Positions 47,450 to 57,262 are shown, counted from the stretch's first letter. The stretch is DNA of 64,000 nt from Deltaproteobacteria bacterium (GCA_029858505.1 JAOUEW010000001.1:310001-374000), one strand, 5' to 3'. The notes: generated by a model not told the origin, from the letters alone. Program-made: numbers and translations.

Positions 47450-47581
47450 GACGGTTTTGCATAACCTAATTTTTCCCATCCCCCCGCCCCCTTCCCCCAG
47501 GGAAGGGGGTTGATGATATGGGGGGGCTTCGCCCCCCAATCCCCCGTTTCACGGCAAAAACCTGGGTTATGCAGCGGTCTC
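47450..47581. mobile_element. MITE-like element (family M), about 132 bp
   Basis: GTTTTGCATAACC ... GGTTATGCAGCGGTCTC; same interior as 40520-40651 (TTTTTCCCATCCCCC...GGGGGGCTTCGCCCCCC...TTTCACGGCAAAAACC); target duplication not clear. Confidence 0.75.
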
Positions 47582-47656
47582 GGTTTGGTAATTGTCAGGG
47601 GCATGATACACTGCCCCGTGAAATGGTTTCCCATTTAATCTTCTTTTTTGGACGGC

Positions 47657-48628
47657 ATGGACTTCGAAGCCCTCTCCGGCGAATACAGCCAGGATTTAAA
47701 ACGGGTGGAGGAAGAGATTCTCTCTCACCTTCACACCGACATTCCCCTGCTGAACGAGTTGTCCCGCTATATTTTTGACTCGGGGGGAAAGCGCCTGCGG
47801 CCGTTGGTGCTGATTTTGGCCGCCCGGATGTTTGGCGGGGCGGGAGACCACCTGTATCGGGCGGCGGGGGCGGTGGAATTTTTGCACACGGCCACCCTGC
47901 TGCACGACGACGTGGTGGACCAAACCGACCAGCGCCGGGCCCGCCCCACCGCCCGCGTGGTGTGGGGAAACCCCGCCAGCGTGCTGGTGGGCGATTATCT
48001 GTTGGCCACTTCCTTTCGCAACCTGACCGCCCTGGGCAACATGGTGATTCTAGACACCATCTCCCAAACCTCCGCCCTGATGGCCAAGGGAGAAATCTTG
48101 CAGTTGATTCACCGGGTAGACTCAGCCACCCCCGCCCATTACATGGAAATCATCATCGCCAAAACCGCCTCGCTGTTTGCCGCGGCGGGAAAAATTGGGG
48201 TGTGCTGCGGCGGGGGGCTGCCCGACCACCAGGAGCGGATGTACCGCTATGGCCATGACCTGGGCATTGCCTTTCAAATGGTTGACGACGCCTTGGACTA
48301 CGCCCCCCGGCGGGACAAAGTGGGCAAGCCCCAGGGCACCGACCTGAAGGAACGCAAAGTGACCCTTCCCTTAAGCCGCCTGCGGGAACTGGCCCAGGGA
48401 GAGGACCAACGGGCCCTGGAAGACATTCTGGGGGGGCGGGAGATCACCGATGCCGATGTGGCCTTGGTGGTGGCCATGATGGAGCGCCACCAAGTGCTGC
48501 CCTATACCTTGGCCCAGGCCCGCACCTTTGCCACCCAGGCCAGGGAGCAGCTCTCTGGTCTGCCCGCCGGGGTGGAGCGGGATCGGTTAGACGCCTTGGC
48601 TTCGTTTGTGGTGGACCGGGAGTTCTAA
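47657..48628 (+). CDS. Polyprenyl diphosphate synthase (IspB-like)
   Basis: GGKRLRPLVLILAA...HTATLLHDDVVDQTDQRRARPTA...GIAFQMVDDALDYAP. Confidence 0.94.
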   Translation: MDFEALSGEYSQDLKRVEEEILSHLHTDIPLLNELSRYIFDSGGKRLRPLVLILAARMFGGAGDHLYRAAGAVEFLHTATLLHDDVVDQTDQRRARPTARVVWGNPASVLVGDYLLATSFRNLTALGNMVILDTISQTSALMAKGEILQLIHRVDSATPAHYMEIIIAKTASLFAAAGKIGVCCGGGLPDHQERMYRYGHDLGIAFQMVDDALDYAPRRDKVGKPQGTDLKERKVTLPLSRLRELAQGEDQRALEDILGGREITDADVALVVAMMERHQVLPYTLAQARTFATQAREQLSGLPAGVERDRLDALASFVVDREF

Positions 48629-48681
48629 CCGGACTTCCGAACCTCTCCCAGGATTTTGACGTTTGGAAAGTGAGGCAGGTC

Positions 48682-49212
48682 ATGGCGCATCCCCTCATCC
48701 ACTTGGCCAGAGAAACCCTGGGGGCCTACCTTGCCGGAAAGCCTTGGCAGCCCCAGTCGGGAAGCCTGCCCCCCCAGGCCTGTTTTGTTTCGTTGAAAAC
48801 CCCATCCGGTGACCTGCGGGGGTGCATGGGTACCCTGGCCCCGGCCTGGGACTCGGCGGAGGAAGAAGTGGCCCGCAACGCCGTAGCCGCCGCCGTCCGG
48901 GACCCCCGGTTTCCTGCCGTGGGGGCCCATGAATTGCCCGGTTTGGTGCTGTCCATAGACTTGTTGAGCCCTCCAGAGCCCATTTCTGGCCCGGAGGCGT
49001 TGGACCCCAGGGTGTACGGGGTGATTGTGCGCTGGAAAGGCCGCAGCGGGGTGTTGCTGCCAGACCTAGAGGGGGTGGACACCCCCCAGCAGCAAATCTC
49101 CATCTGCCGCCGCAAGGGGCAAATTCCCCCAGATGCCCCGGTGTCCCTGGAGCGGTTCCGGGTCCAACGGATCCGCGAAAAAGAGGAGGGGGAAGAATCA
49201 GGGGGAGACTAA
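48682..49212 (+). CDS. AMMECR1-domain protein
   Basis: CFVSLKTPSGDLRGCMGTLAP...NAVAAAVRDPRFPAV...LSIDLLSPPEPI...GVLLPDLEGVDTPQQQI. Confidence 0.9.
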   Translation: MAHPLIHLARETLGAYLAGKPWQPQSGSLPPQACFVSLKTPSGDLRGCMGTLAPAWDSAEEEVARNAVAAAVRDPRFPAVGAHELPGLVLSIDLLSPPEPISGPEALDPRVYGVIVRWKGRSGVLLPDLEGVDTPQQQISICRRKGQIPPDAPVSLERFRVQRIREKEEGEESGGD

Positions 49213-49413
49213 AGCAGCGAAAATAAAAAATATAACAGTAGAGTACGGAAATAAGGAAAGAAGAAGGAAAAAAGAAGAAAAGGGCAAGGAAAGGGCAAGG
49301 AAAGACTTTCCCTTTTGGCTTCCAGACTATAATATAAAGGGAGTCTATTGGATACCTGACAGGCCGGCTTCCGGCCCAAGAAACCGACATCGGCTCAACA
49401 GGAAAACACTCGG

Positions 49414-50652
49414 ATGATCCGTCGGATCCGCATTGAACAACTGGTTCCCCAAATGTATGTCTCCCGGCTGGACCGCAGCTGGTTGAACATGCCCTTGTTC
49501 CGTCCGTTGATTTCCTCTGCCCAAGAGGTGGCCTGGCTGAAGGCCCAGGGCATCCAAGAGGTATACATCGACACCGACAAGGGGGGAGACATCCCCGCCG
49601 GGGTGGCCGACACGGGCCTATCCGTGGCGGCCCAGGCCGCCCAAGAGGGTCACGATACCCGGCCGGTGCCCTTTGCCCAGGAGGTGCCCCAGGCCACCGC
49701 CCTGCTGCGGGAGGCGGAACACGCGGTGTATCAGGCCATGATTCAGGCCCGGGGGGGCCACCCCCCGGCTCTAAAATCGGCCCAGGCCGCAGTGGACCGG
49801 ATGGCCGCCTCGATTTTGCGCAATAAAGACGCCCTGGCCAGCGTGGTGGCCCTGAAAAGTTTTGACGAAAACGTGTATCTGCACTCGGTGCGGGTGTGCG
49901 TGCTGTCGCTGGCCTTTGCCAGCCACCTAGACATGAACTGGAAAGAGATCAAAACCGTGGGGATGGGGGCCCTGCTGCACGACATTGGAAAGATGCGGCT
50001 GGCTCCGGCCCTGGTGGCCAAAGCGGGTCCCCTCGACACCCAAGAATACGCCGACTACAAGCGCCATTCCCTGGAAGGGGCCAAGCTGCTGGATGACTCT
50101 CAAGATTTGACCCGGGATGTGCTGGCCATTATTCTGCAGCACCACGAGCGGCCCGATGGCAGCGGTTTTCCCCGGGGGCTTTCCGCCGGGGAAATTTCCG
50201 ACTACGCCAAAATGGTGGCCATTGTAGACGCCTTTGATAACCTGCTGCACAAAACCCAATTTCAAGAGAAGGTGACCCCCTTTGACGCCCTGCAATGGCT
50301 GCGAAAATGGGCCGGGGCGGCCCTGGACAGCCAGCAGATTGAACAGTTTATTTCGGCGGTGGGCATTTACCCCCCCGGCAGTTTGGTGCGCATGAGCGAC
50401 CAGCGGATGGGAATTATTTTATCGGTGCACCATTCCCCCACCCAGCTTCCCAAAGTGTGGGTGGTGTTCGACGCCAACCACCGCCAGCTGGCCCAGCCAG
50501 AAGTGGTGGACCTGGCGCTGCAAACCGGGGCGAACCCGGTGACTATTTTGGCCCCCATGAACCCAGACAAAATTGGGTTCAATTTGTCGGGCTATTTGGA
50601 AGACAAAGGATTGTTTTCCGGAAACCTCCCCATGGAGAAACCTGCGAACTAA
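49414..50652 (+). CDS. HD-GYP domain protein with DUF3391-like N-terminus
   Basis: IEQLVPQMYVSRLDRSWLNMPLFRP...; HSVRVCVLSLAFASHL...LLHDIGKMRL...ILQHHERPDGSGFPRGL. Confidence 0.93.
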   Translation: MIRRIRIEQLVPQMYVSRLDRSWLNMPLFRPLISSAQEVAWLKAQGIQEVYIDTDKGGDIPAGVADTGLSVAAQAAQEGHDTRPVPFAQEVPQATALLREAEHAVYQAMIQARGGHPPALKSAQAAVDRMAASILRNKDALASVVALKSFDENVYLHSVRVCVLSLAFASHLDMNWKEIKTVGMGALLHDIGKMRLAPALVAKAGPLDTQEYADYKRHSLEGAKLLDDSQDLTRDVLAIILQHHERPDGSGFPRGLSAGEISDYAKMVAIVDAFDNLLHKTQFQEKVTPFDALQWLRKWAGAALDSQQIEQFISAVGIYPPGSLVRMSDQRMGIILSVHHSPTQLPKVWVVFDANHRQLAQPEVVDLALQTGANPVTILAPMNPDKIGFNLSGYLEDKGLFSGNLPMEKPAN

Positions 50653-50918
50653 CCGGATGCGGGTTTCATAGGTATCCGCTTTTCATTTGTTTCCACGTTG
50701 ATTGTCTTCTAAAAATAGCCAATATTCGTCGGGATATTGCACGTTTATCCGCAGGGTGGAGTCCTATCAACCACCCCATTGTCAACAAAGTTGAGAACCC
50801 AAGCCTTATGAAACGGTTAAAAGAAAAATCTCGTATATATGATTATCTGACAACCCCATACCCGGGCCAGGGGAGGGTCGTCCGTGCCATTCAACGCGGT
50901 TCACACGGAGGGTTCTTC

Positions 50919-52115
50919 ATGAACAGACAAACGTGGGCAGGTGGTCTGGCCGTATTGCTGGCCCTGTTGTGGGCGGGAGAAGGACGAACGGCGGAACCTA
51001 GGCCGGTTCTGCCGGAGTCTCCGGTGTTTTTGCAAAGCTGGACCCAGGCCCTGCGGACCTACCTGGACCGTTACGCCGAGGGGTATGTGATGACGGCCCG
51101 GGTGGAGACCGGGAACTCGATGGATTTGTATGAAAACCAGAAGGTTCGCCGCTACCTAGCTTTGTACGCCAACAATTGGCGGCCCATGTTTCAGCAGGGG
51201 CTGGACCGAGCGGGGAAGTACCTGCCCATGATGCGCCGGGTGATGGCCGAGGAAGGCCTGCCCCAGGAGTTGGCGTATTTGGCCATTGTGGAGTCGAACC
51301 TGGACCCGGCGGCCCGCTCTCAGCGCGAGGCTTTGGGGCTGTGGCAGTTCCGGGCGGTGACCGCCCGGGAGTTTGGCCTGCGGGTGGAGGAACCCTGGTA
51401 CGATGAGCGCCTGGACCCGGAGCTGTCTACCCACGCGGCGGCCCGGCTGCTGAAACACCTTCACGCCCGCTATGGCTCGTGGGAGCTGGCCCTGGCCGCC
51501 TACAACGCGGGTGAGGGCCGGGTCAACAAGGCCCTGCGTCAATCCCAGGCCCGGGGCAAAAGCCAAGACTTTTGGGGGCTGCCCCTGCCTAACGAAACCC
51601 GCTCGTATGTGCCCATGTTCATGGCCATCGTGCTGGTGTATCAAGACCTGGAAACCCATGGCTTCAGCCAGCCAGAGGAAGAACTCCAGCCCCGGCTGGA
51701 CCTGCTGCGGGGGCCCTATCTCACCACCCTGTCCGATGCCGCCCAACGGGCCGGGGTGCCCACGGAAGAGATGGCCCGGTTAAACCCCGCTTGGCGCTTG
51801 GGGTGGCTTCCTCCCCGCGCCATGGCGGGCCGCAAGGTGGCCCTGCGGTTTCCCCTGGGCATGGGCCAGCGCTTCCAGGCTTCGGTGGCAGAGGCCCCCC
51901 TGGAAGACCAATGGCCCATCCACCGGGTGCGCCGGGGAGACACCCTGGTCAAGGTGGCCCGCCAAGAAAAAGTTTCTTTGCAAGATCTGGCCGGGTTTAA
52001 CGGTCTGAAGCCCCGCTCGGCCCTGCGGGCCGGGCAGGAACTGCTCATTCCCCTGTCTGGGGAAGAAATGGAAACCCGGCGGCTGGCCCAGGAACGGACC
52101 CTGGCGGGGCGGTAG
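50919..52115 (+). CDS. Lytic transglycosylase (MltD-like, SLT + LysM)
   Basis: LAIVESNLDPAARSQREALGLWQF...LALAAYNAGEGRVNKAL; LysM HRVRRGDTLVKVARQEKVSLQDLAGFNGL. Confidence 0.92.
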   Translation: MNRQTWAGGLAVLLALLWAGEGRTAEPRPVLPESPVFLQSWTQALRTYLDRYAEGYVMTARVETGNSMDLYENQKVRRYLALYANNWRPMFQQGLDRAGKYLPMMRRVMAEEGLPQELAYLAIVESNLDPAARSQREALGLWQFRAVTAREFGLRVEEPWYDERLDPELSTHAAARLLKHLHARYGSWELALAAYNAGEGRVNKALRQSQARGKSQDFWGLPLPNETRSYVPMFMAIVLVYQDLETHGFSQPEEELQPRLDLLRGPYLTTLSDAAQRAGVPTEEMARLNPAWRLGWLPPRAMAGRKVALRFPLGMGQRFQASVAEAPLEDQWPIHRVRRGDTLVKVARQEKVSLQDLAGFNGLKPRSALRAGQELLIPLSGEEMETRRLAQERTLAGR

Positions 52116-52137
52116 GGGGGTTTGCTATTCTGACCCC

Positions 52138-53580
52138 ATGGCCCGCATCCCCTTCACGGTAGACATTCCGAACGTGCCCCCGGATTCCTCCGGGGAATCC
52201 TCCACGCCTCCCGCGGACCGGGTGTGGAGCGTGTCGGGGCTGACCCGGCAAATTCGGGGCGCCCTGGAACAAGCCCTGCCCCACGCCGCCGTGGAGGGAG
52301 AAATCTCCAACCTAAAGCGGGCCGCTTCTGGCCACCTGTATTTCAACCTGAAAGATTCTCAAGCCCAGTTGCGCTGCGTGATGTTTCGCGGGGCGGCCCA
52401 GTCGCTGCGTTTTCAGCCCCAAGAGGGCATGCAGGTGGTGGCCAGGGGAAAGATCACCGTGTACGACCAGCGGGGGGAATACCAGCTGCAAACCCTGGTG
52501 CTCGAACCCCTGGGGGCGGGGGCCCTGCAGGCAGCCTTCGAGCAGTTGAAGGCCCGGCTGGCCGCCGAGGGCCTGTTCGACCCCGCCCGCAAGCGGCCCC
52601 TGCCCCTGCTGCCCAGGGGCATTGGCATTGTCACCTCGCCCCAGGGGGCGGCCATCCGCGACATGCTCACCGTGCTGGCCCGGCGGTTTCCCTCCATCCC
52701 GGTGGTGATTGCCCCCGCGGCGGTGCAGGGAGAACAGGCGGCGGGAGAAATTGCCCGGGGCATTGAATGGTTGAACCGGCTGGCCGAGGGAACCCTGCCG
52801 GGGCTGCCCGCCCAGCCGCTGGATGTGCTGATTGTGGGGCGGGGCGGGGGCAGCGTGGAAGACCTGTGGGCTTTTAATGAAGAGCGGGTGGCCAGGGCGG
52901 TGTTTCATTCCCGGCTGCCGGTGATTTCAGCCGTGGGGCACGAGGTGGATTTCACCATCGCCGACTTTACGGCGGATGTGCGGGCCCCCACCCCCTCGGC
53001 CGCGGCGGAACTGGCCGTGCCGGACCGCGAGGCCCTGCGCCAAACGGTGGCCGGCTGGCGAGAGCGCATGGCCCACGTGCTGAAACGGCGGATGACCCAC
53101 ACCCACGACCATTGGGAGCACCTGCGGGCCCGCCTGGGCACCCCAGAGGGGTGGATGGCCAGGGCGGCTCAACGGGTGGACGGGCTGCAAGAAGCCCTGG
53201 AACGGGGGGCCGCCAACCGGCTGGCATTGGCGGCCAGCCGGGCCGACAACGGGCGGCGGCAGCTGTTGGCCCTGCGGCCCGACCGGGCCGTGCCCCTGCT
53301 GCGGCGGCAGGCCCAGGGGTTACAACAGCGCCTTGCCCCGGCCCTGCACCGGGCGGCGGGGCTGGCCCGGGAGCGGCTGACCCAGGGGCTTGCCCGGCTA
53401 GACGCCGTAAGCCCCCTGGCCACCCTGCGCCGGGGCTACGCCACCCTGGCCGATGCCCAGGGAAAGCCCGTGACCCTGGTGGCCCAAACCACCGTGGGAG
53501 AAACCCTCACCGCCCGCCTGGCCGATGGCACCCTGGAAACCCAGGTGCGGCAGGTTCACCCCAAAGGATCGGACGTCTAG
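52138..53580 (+). CDS. xseA: Exodeoxyribonuclease VII large subunit
   Basis: SVSGLTRQIRGALEQALPHAAVEGEISNLKRAASGHLYFNLKD...VGRGGGSVEDLWAFNEE...SAVGHEVDFTI. Confidence 0.97.
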   Translation: MARIPFTVDIPNVPPDSSGESSTPPADRVWSVSGLTRQIRGALEQALPHAAVEGEISNLKRAASGHLYFNLKDSQAQLRCVMFRGAAQSLRFQPQEGMQVVARGKITVYDQRGEYQLQTLVLEPLGAGALQAAFEQLKARLAAEGLFDPARKRPLPLLPRGIGIVTSPQGAAIRDMLTVLARRFPSIPVVIAPAAVQGEQAAGEIARGIEWLNRLAEGTLPGLPAQPLDVLIVGRGGGSVEDLWAFNEERVARAVFHSRLPVISAVGHEVDFTIADFTADVRAPTPSAAAELAVPDREALRQTVAGWRERMAHVLKRRMTHTHDHWEHLRARLGTPEGWMARAAQRVDGLQEALERGAANRLALAASRADNGRRQLLALRPDRAVPLLRRQAQGLQQRLAPALHRAAGLARERLTQGLARLDAVSPLATLRRGYATLADAQGKPVTLVAQTTVGETLTARLADGTLETQVRQVHPKGSDV

Positions 53581-53589
53581 TTATCCCTT

Positions 53590-53815
53590 TCCTCGAATCC
53601 TCCGGCTATTCTGTTCAACCGTTCGAAAAATATAGACTGGAAGGAAGAAATCACATTACTCATCGGATTCGAGCCATTCCCCCCTCCCTGACTGGGGAGG
53701 GGGGCAGGGGGGAGAGGTGCTGTTGGGACAATCCTCGAATCCCCCGGCTATTCTGTTCAACCGTTCGAAAAATATAGACTGGAAGGAAGAAATCACATTA
53801 CTCATCGGATTCGAG
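53590..53815 (+). repeat. Family-F-like A-B-A array: 84-bp A modules (53590-53673, 53732-53815)
   Basis: TCCTCGAATCC[T/C]CCGGCTATTCTGTTCAACCGTTCGAAAAATATAGACTGGAAGGAAGAAATCACATTACTCATCGGATTCGAG twice, one mismatch, 142-bp offset. Confidence 0.95.
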
Positions 53816-53842
53816 TAAAGGTGCTGTTGAATGCGTGGGAGA

Positions 53843-54709
53843 TTATGACCGGCGAGTGTTGCTGGCCCGAAGTTTTTGGGTGACCAGAATGGCGATTTTT
53901 CGAAACAGTTTTAAGGCCAATATGTCATCGGGTTCGTTGAAAATTTGGCTGTGCACTTCCATGGCCATGCAATCGGAAACGGCCACGGCGGCGGCGGAGC
54001 GGGGTTCGGCATCGACCACGGCCATTTCACCAAAGCAGTCTCCAGACCTGGCCTGGGCCAGGGTTTCTTCCCGCCCGCCCAGGTTTTTCACAATGTTCAC
54101 TTGACCCGACAGCAGCACATACAGCCGGTCGCCCTGCTCTCCCTCGTGAAAAATAAATTCCCCCTGAGAAAACTTGCGGGCTTGGCAAATTTTTAACAGG
54201 CGCACCAGTTCTTGATCGGTGAACCCGGTGAAGAAGGGGATGCGGCGCACCTTGTCCAGGGTATCCCGGAAGTTGGTGGAGAACCGCCCTTGAGAATCCC
54301 GCAGGGCTTTTTCCAGCCCGTTGATGTCGAAGGGTTTGGGAAGAATGGTGTTGATGTTGGCTTCAGACGCCAGCTGGCGCATGTACATGTCCACCTGGGG
54401 GGCCATCAGGATCAGCCCCACGGATTGGCCAACCTGAAACTGGCGGATGGAGCGGGCGGCGTCGAAGGCGTTCATTTCGGGTGGCTTGTGGTCCAGAATG
54501 ATGACGTTGGCCGGGTAATCGGCCAGGGTAAACTCGATGTCTTCCGTGCTCTGGCGGTCGCGCACCTCTTGCACAAAGGGCACAGAGCGCAGGGCGGTTT
54601 TCATCAGCATCCGGCTTTCTTGGCTGGGATCGATGATGAGAACGGACAGCGCCCGGGCCCCCCTGGCGGGGGGGCGTTTCAGCAGAGGATTGGCGGCGGG
54701 AAAGTTCAT
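53843..54709 (-). CDS. Receiver + cyclic-nucleotide-binding domain protein
   Basis: LIIDPSQESRMLMKTAL...VIILDHKPPEMNAFDAA...PKPFDI then FFTGFTDQELVRLLKI...GEFIFHEGEQGDRLYVLLSGQVNIV...GDCFGEMAVVDAEPRSA. Confidence 0.92.
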   Translation of the reverse strand: MNFPAANPLLKRPPARGARALSVLIIDPSQESRMLMKTALRSVPFVQEVRDRQSTEDIEFTLADYPANVIILDHKPPEMNAFDAARSIRQFQVGQSVGLILMAPQVDMYMRQLASEANINTILPKPFDINGLEKALRDSQGRFSTNFRDTLDKVRRIPFFTGFTDQELVRLLKICQARKFSQGEFIFHEGEQGDRLYVLLSGQVNIVKNLGGREETLAQARSGDCFGEMAVVDAEPRSAAAVAVSDCMAMEVHSQIFNEPDDILALKLFRKIAILVTQKLRASNTRRS

Positions 54710-54754
54710 CCGATGGGACCTTGGGATGGAAGCATCGAAATTCGGTGGGTTGGG

Positions 54755-55231
54755 TTATTTGTTGATGTTGGCATGGTAGTAGTCCCACACATCATCGGGC
54801 CACAGGTTCATGAAATAGGCCATCACCGCGTTGGCTTGGTCGCTGGTCAGCCGTCCGGCCACAGCCCGCATGGGCGATTCAGGCGCGGAGCCGCCTTCCA
54901 GAATCACCCGTTTCAGGTCTTTCATGGGGTGGTGCATGGCGTGGCCCGTGTGGTTCAGGGCGGGGGCCAGCATCCGGTCGCCGATCATGCCCCCCTTGGG
55001 CTGAGACGGGTCTTGGCCTTGAGCGTTGGGGCCGTGGCAAACTTGGCAGTTGGCCTCATAAATAGATTTCCCTTGGGCCACCATTTGGGGGGAGGGGCGT
55101 TGCTTGCCGCCGGGAAGCCAGAAGAACCCCAGGGCCAGGGCCAGCACCCCCAGGCCAATGGTGACGGCGGCCAGCCGCACCTGGGGGTTTTGGATATCCC
55201 AAGAGGGAGAAGATTTGGAGGACTTTGCCAT
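54755..55231 (-). CDS. Membrane-anchored cytochrome c
   Basis: SIYEANCQVCHGPNAQG CxxCH haem motif; N-terminal TM. Confidence 0.9.
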   Translation of the reverse strand: MAKSSKSSPSWDIQNPQVRLAAVTIGLGVLALALGFFWLPGGKQRPSPQMVAQGKSIYEANCQVCHGPNAQGQDPSQPKGGMIGDRMLAPALNHTGHAMHHPMKDLKRVILEGGSAPESPMRAVAGRLTSDQANAVMAYFMNLWPDDVWDYYHANINK

Positions 55232-55366
55232 GGATCGAAAACCAAAAAAAAGAAAAAGGTCGTCAAAAAAATAAGCCGGGAAATTCCGGCTGTTTCCCCC
55301 AAACTTTACCCTTGATTCCCCCATGGATGCAAACGGTAAGGCGGAGAAACCACGCCATCCGGCGGA

Positions 55367-56422
55367 TTAAGGGATGGTGAGGGTGAGAATGGGCGGGCTG
55401 GAGGAAGGAACCCGGCCCATGCGGCGGCTGACCTGGAAGATGGCGTTTACGTAAGAGGTGGAGTTGTTGTAGGCCCACACGGCTTTTTCCAGCTCAGGCA
55501 GTTCGGCATTGGGTTTCCAGCCATGTTGGTGCAGGTAGTTGCCCACGCTCAGCACGGCATCGGGCAGGGTGTTTAAATCAACCCGCCCGTCTTGGTCTGC
55601 GTCTACTCCCCAACGCAGGTAACTGGAGGGAAGAAACTGGGGCATGCCCAGGGCCCCGGCGTAAGAGCCCTTCATGTCGTAGGGGTTTTGGCCGGTTTTT
55701 TCGGCCAACACGAACAAATAGAACAATTCTTGGTAGGCCCAATCGGCTTTCCGGCCCATCCGTTCGGCCACTTGTTCCCGGGTTACCGTTTTGCTGCGGC
55801 GGTAGAGCTGCTGGTATTGCTCGTCAATCATGGCCTCTTGACGGGCCAGGGCCATGGTGGAAAACACCTCCAGGGCCCGGTGCCGCATGGGAAAGGTGCC
55901 GAAGCGGGTTTCCACCAGCAGCACGGCCACGATCACGTCGGAGGGAACCTGATAGCGGGCTTCGGCCTGGGCCAGGATATCGGCGTGTTGCTTTTTGAAG
56001 GATTCGGCCAGCCGCAGGGCCGACTTGTTGTAGAACTGCCGGTAGCGGTGGTCGCCCCCCTGATACACAATGTTCAACGACAGGGAAAAGGGAGACTTCC
56101 GCAGGCGGGGGTCTTCCAGGGCCGCGGTCACCACCTCGCGGCGCAGGCCGTCTTGCACCAAATTCTGAATCACGGGAGAAAGCTCCCCCTGGGCAAAGGG
56201 CCGGGGGGGCAAGCGTTTTTGCTTGGGTCGGCGGGTGTGTTTGCGCCGGGGAGCTTTGGGGGTGGCCGAGACCACCGGGTGGGCCTTCACCACCGGTGGA
56301 GGCGGGGGGGGCGGAGGGGGGTCGGCAGCGTACAGCGGCGCCGCCGCCACGCACCCCAGGGTGAGCAGGACGGCCAGACGCTGGCGTAAACCCATCGGTG
56401 GTTGCATTTGGATTGCCCGCAT
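55367..56422 (-). CDS. Lytic murein transglycosylase (MltB-like)
   Basis: VPSDVIVAVLLVETRFGTFPMRHRALEVFSTMA...KGSYAGALGMPQFLPSSYLRWGVDADQDGRVDL. Confidence 0.92.
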   Translation of the reverse strand: MRAIQMQPPMGLRQRLAVLLTLGCVAAAPLYAADPPPPPPPPPVVKAHPVVSATPKAPRRKHTRRPKQKRLPPRPFAQGELSPVIQNLVQDGLRREVVTAALEDPRLRKSPFSLSLNIVYQGGDHRYRQFYNKSALRLAESFKKQHADILAQAEARYQVPSDVIVAVLLVETRFGTFPMRHRALEVFSTMALARQEAMIDEQYQQLYRRSKTVTREQVAERMGRKADWAYQELFYLFVLAEKTGQNPYDMKGSYAGALGMPQFLPSSYLRWGVDADQDGRVDLNTLPDAVLSVGNYLHQHGWKPNAELPELEKAVWAYNNSTSYVNAIFQVSRRMGRVPSSSPPILTLTIP

Positions 56423-56497
56423 AGAACCCTTGGTTATCCCCCAGCAAGCCTTCCTCCATGCATACCAAACGCCAAATGGGGAAGAAAGGTGAAAAAA

Positions 56498-56682
56498 AAG
56501 CCCCCCCCAGCACCCCCCCCTGCCGTACGGTTTAAGCCGATCAGGGGAGAATAGAATCCATTGGGTTGATCAAATCCGGAGGGAACCAAGCGCGTCACCA
56601 AACAGATGAGCGCAATCCCCCTCCCTGATGGGGGAGGGGGGCAGGGGGGAGAGGTGTTGTTCGGAGGGGACGAGCGTTCCTG
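56498..56682 (+). repeat. Dispersed family-F repeat copy
   Basis: CCGTACGGTTTAAGCCGATCAGGGGAGAATAGAATCC...CCCTCCCTGATGGGGGAGGGGGGCAGGGGGGAGAGGTGTTGTTCGG. Confidence 0.75.
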
Positions 56683-56683
56683 A

Positions 56684-57262
56684 TTATCCCCCGAAGTTTT
56701 TAGAGACGAAATCCCAGTTGACGAGCTTCCAGAAGCTTTCCACGTATTTGGGCCGGGCGTTGCGGTAGTCGATGTAATACGCATGCTCCCACACGTCGCA
56801 GGTCAGCAGGCAGGTTTTGCCCTCGGTCAGGGGGGTGGCGGCGTTGCTGGTGGAAACAATCTCCAACTTGCCGTCTTTGGTTTTCACCAGCCAGCCCCAG
56901 CCAGAGCCAAAGGTGCCCACGGTGGCCTTGGTAAAGGCCTCTTGAAAGGCGGCCATGGAGCCAAAAGCGGCATCGATGGCCTTGGCCAGCCCGGCGGAGG
57001 GGGTGGTGGGTTTGGGGGAAAGGCAGTTCCAATAGAACGTGTGGTTCCAAATCTGGGCGGCGTTGTTGAAGATGCCCCCGGAGGAAGTTTTCACAATGTC
57101 TTCCAGGGATTTGTTTTCAAACTCGGTGCCCTTGATCAGGTTGTTCAGGTTGGTGACATAGGCCGCGTGGTGCTTGCCGTAATGGTATTCCAGGGTTTCG
57201 GCGGAAATGGTGGGGGCCAGGGCGTCTTTGGCGTAGGGCAATTCGGGCAGGGTAATGGCCAT
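56684..57262 (-). CDS. sodB: Superoxide dismutase (Fe/Mn)
   Basis: [36 protein letters not shown]...GSGWGWLV...[23 protein letters not shown]. Confidence 0.97.
   Translation of the reverse strand: MAITLPELPYAKDALAPTISAETLEYHYGKHHAAYVTNLNNLIKGTEFENKSLEDIVKTSSGGIFNNAAQIWNHTFYWNCLSPKPTTPSAGLAKAIDAAFGSMAAFQEAFTKATVGTFGSGWGWLVKTKDGKLEIVSTSNAATPLTEGKTCLLTCDVWEHAYYIDYRNARPKYVESFWKLVNWDFVSKNFGG

Noticed and set aside
54212-55315. 367-aa plus-strand ORF across two minus-strand genes
   Set aside because: Runs antisense through the receiver/cNMP and cytochrome c genes; no coding motif
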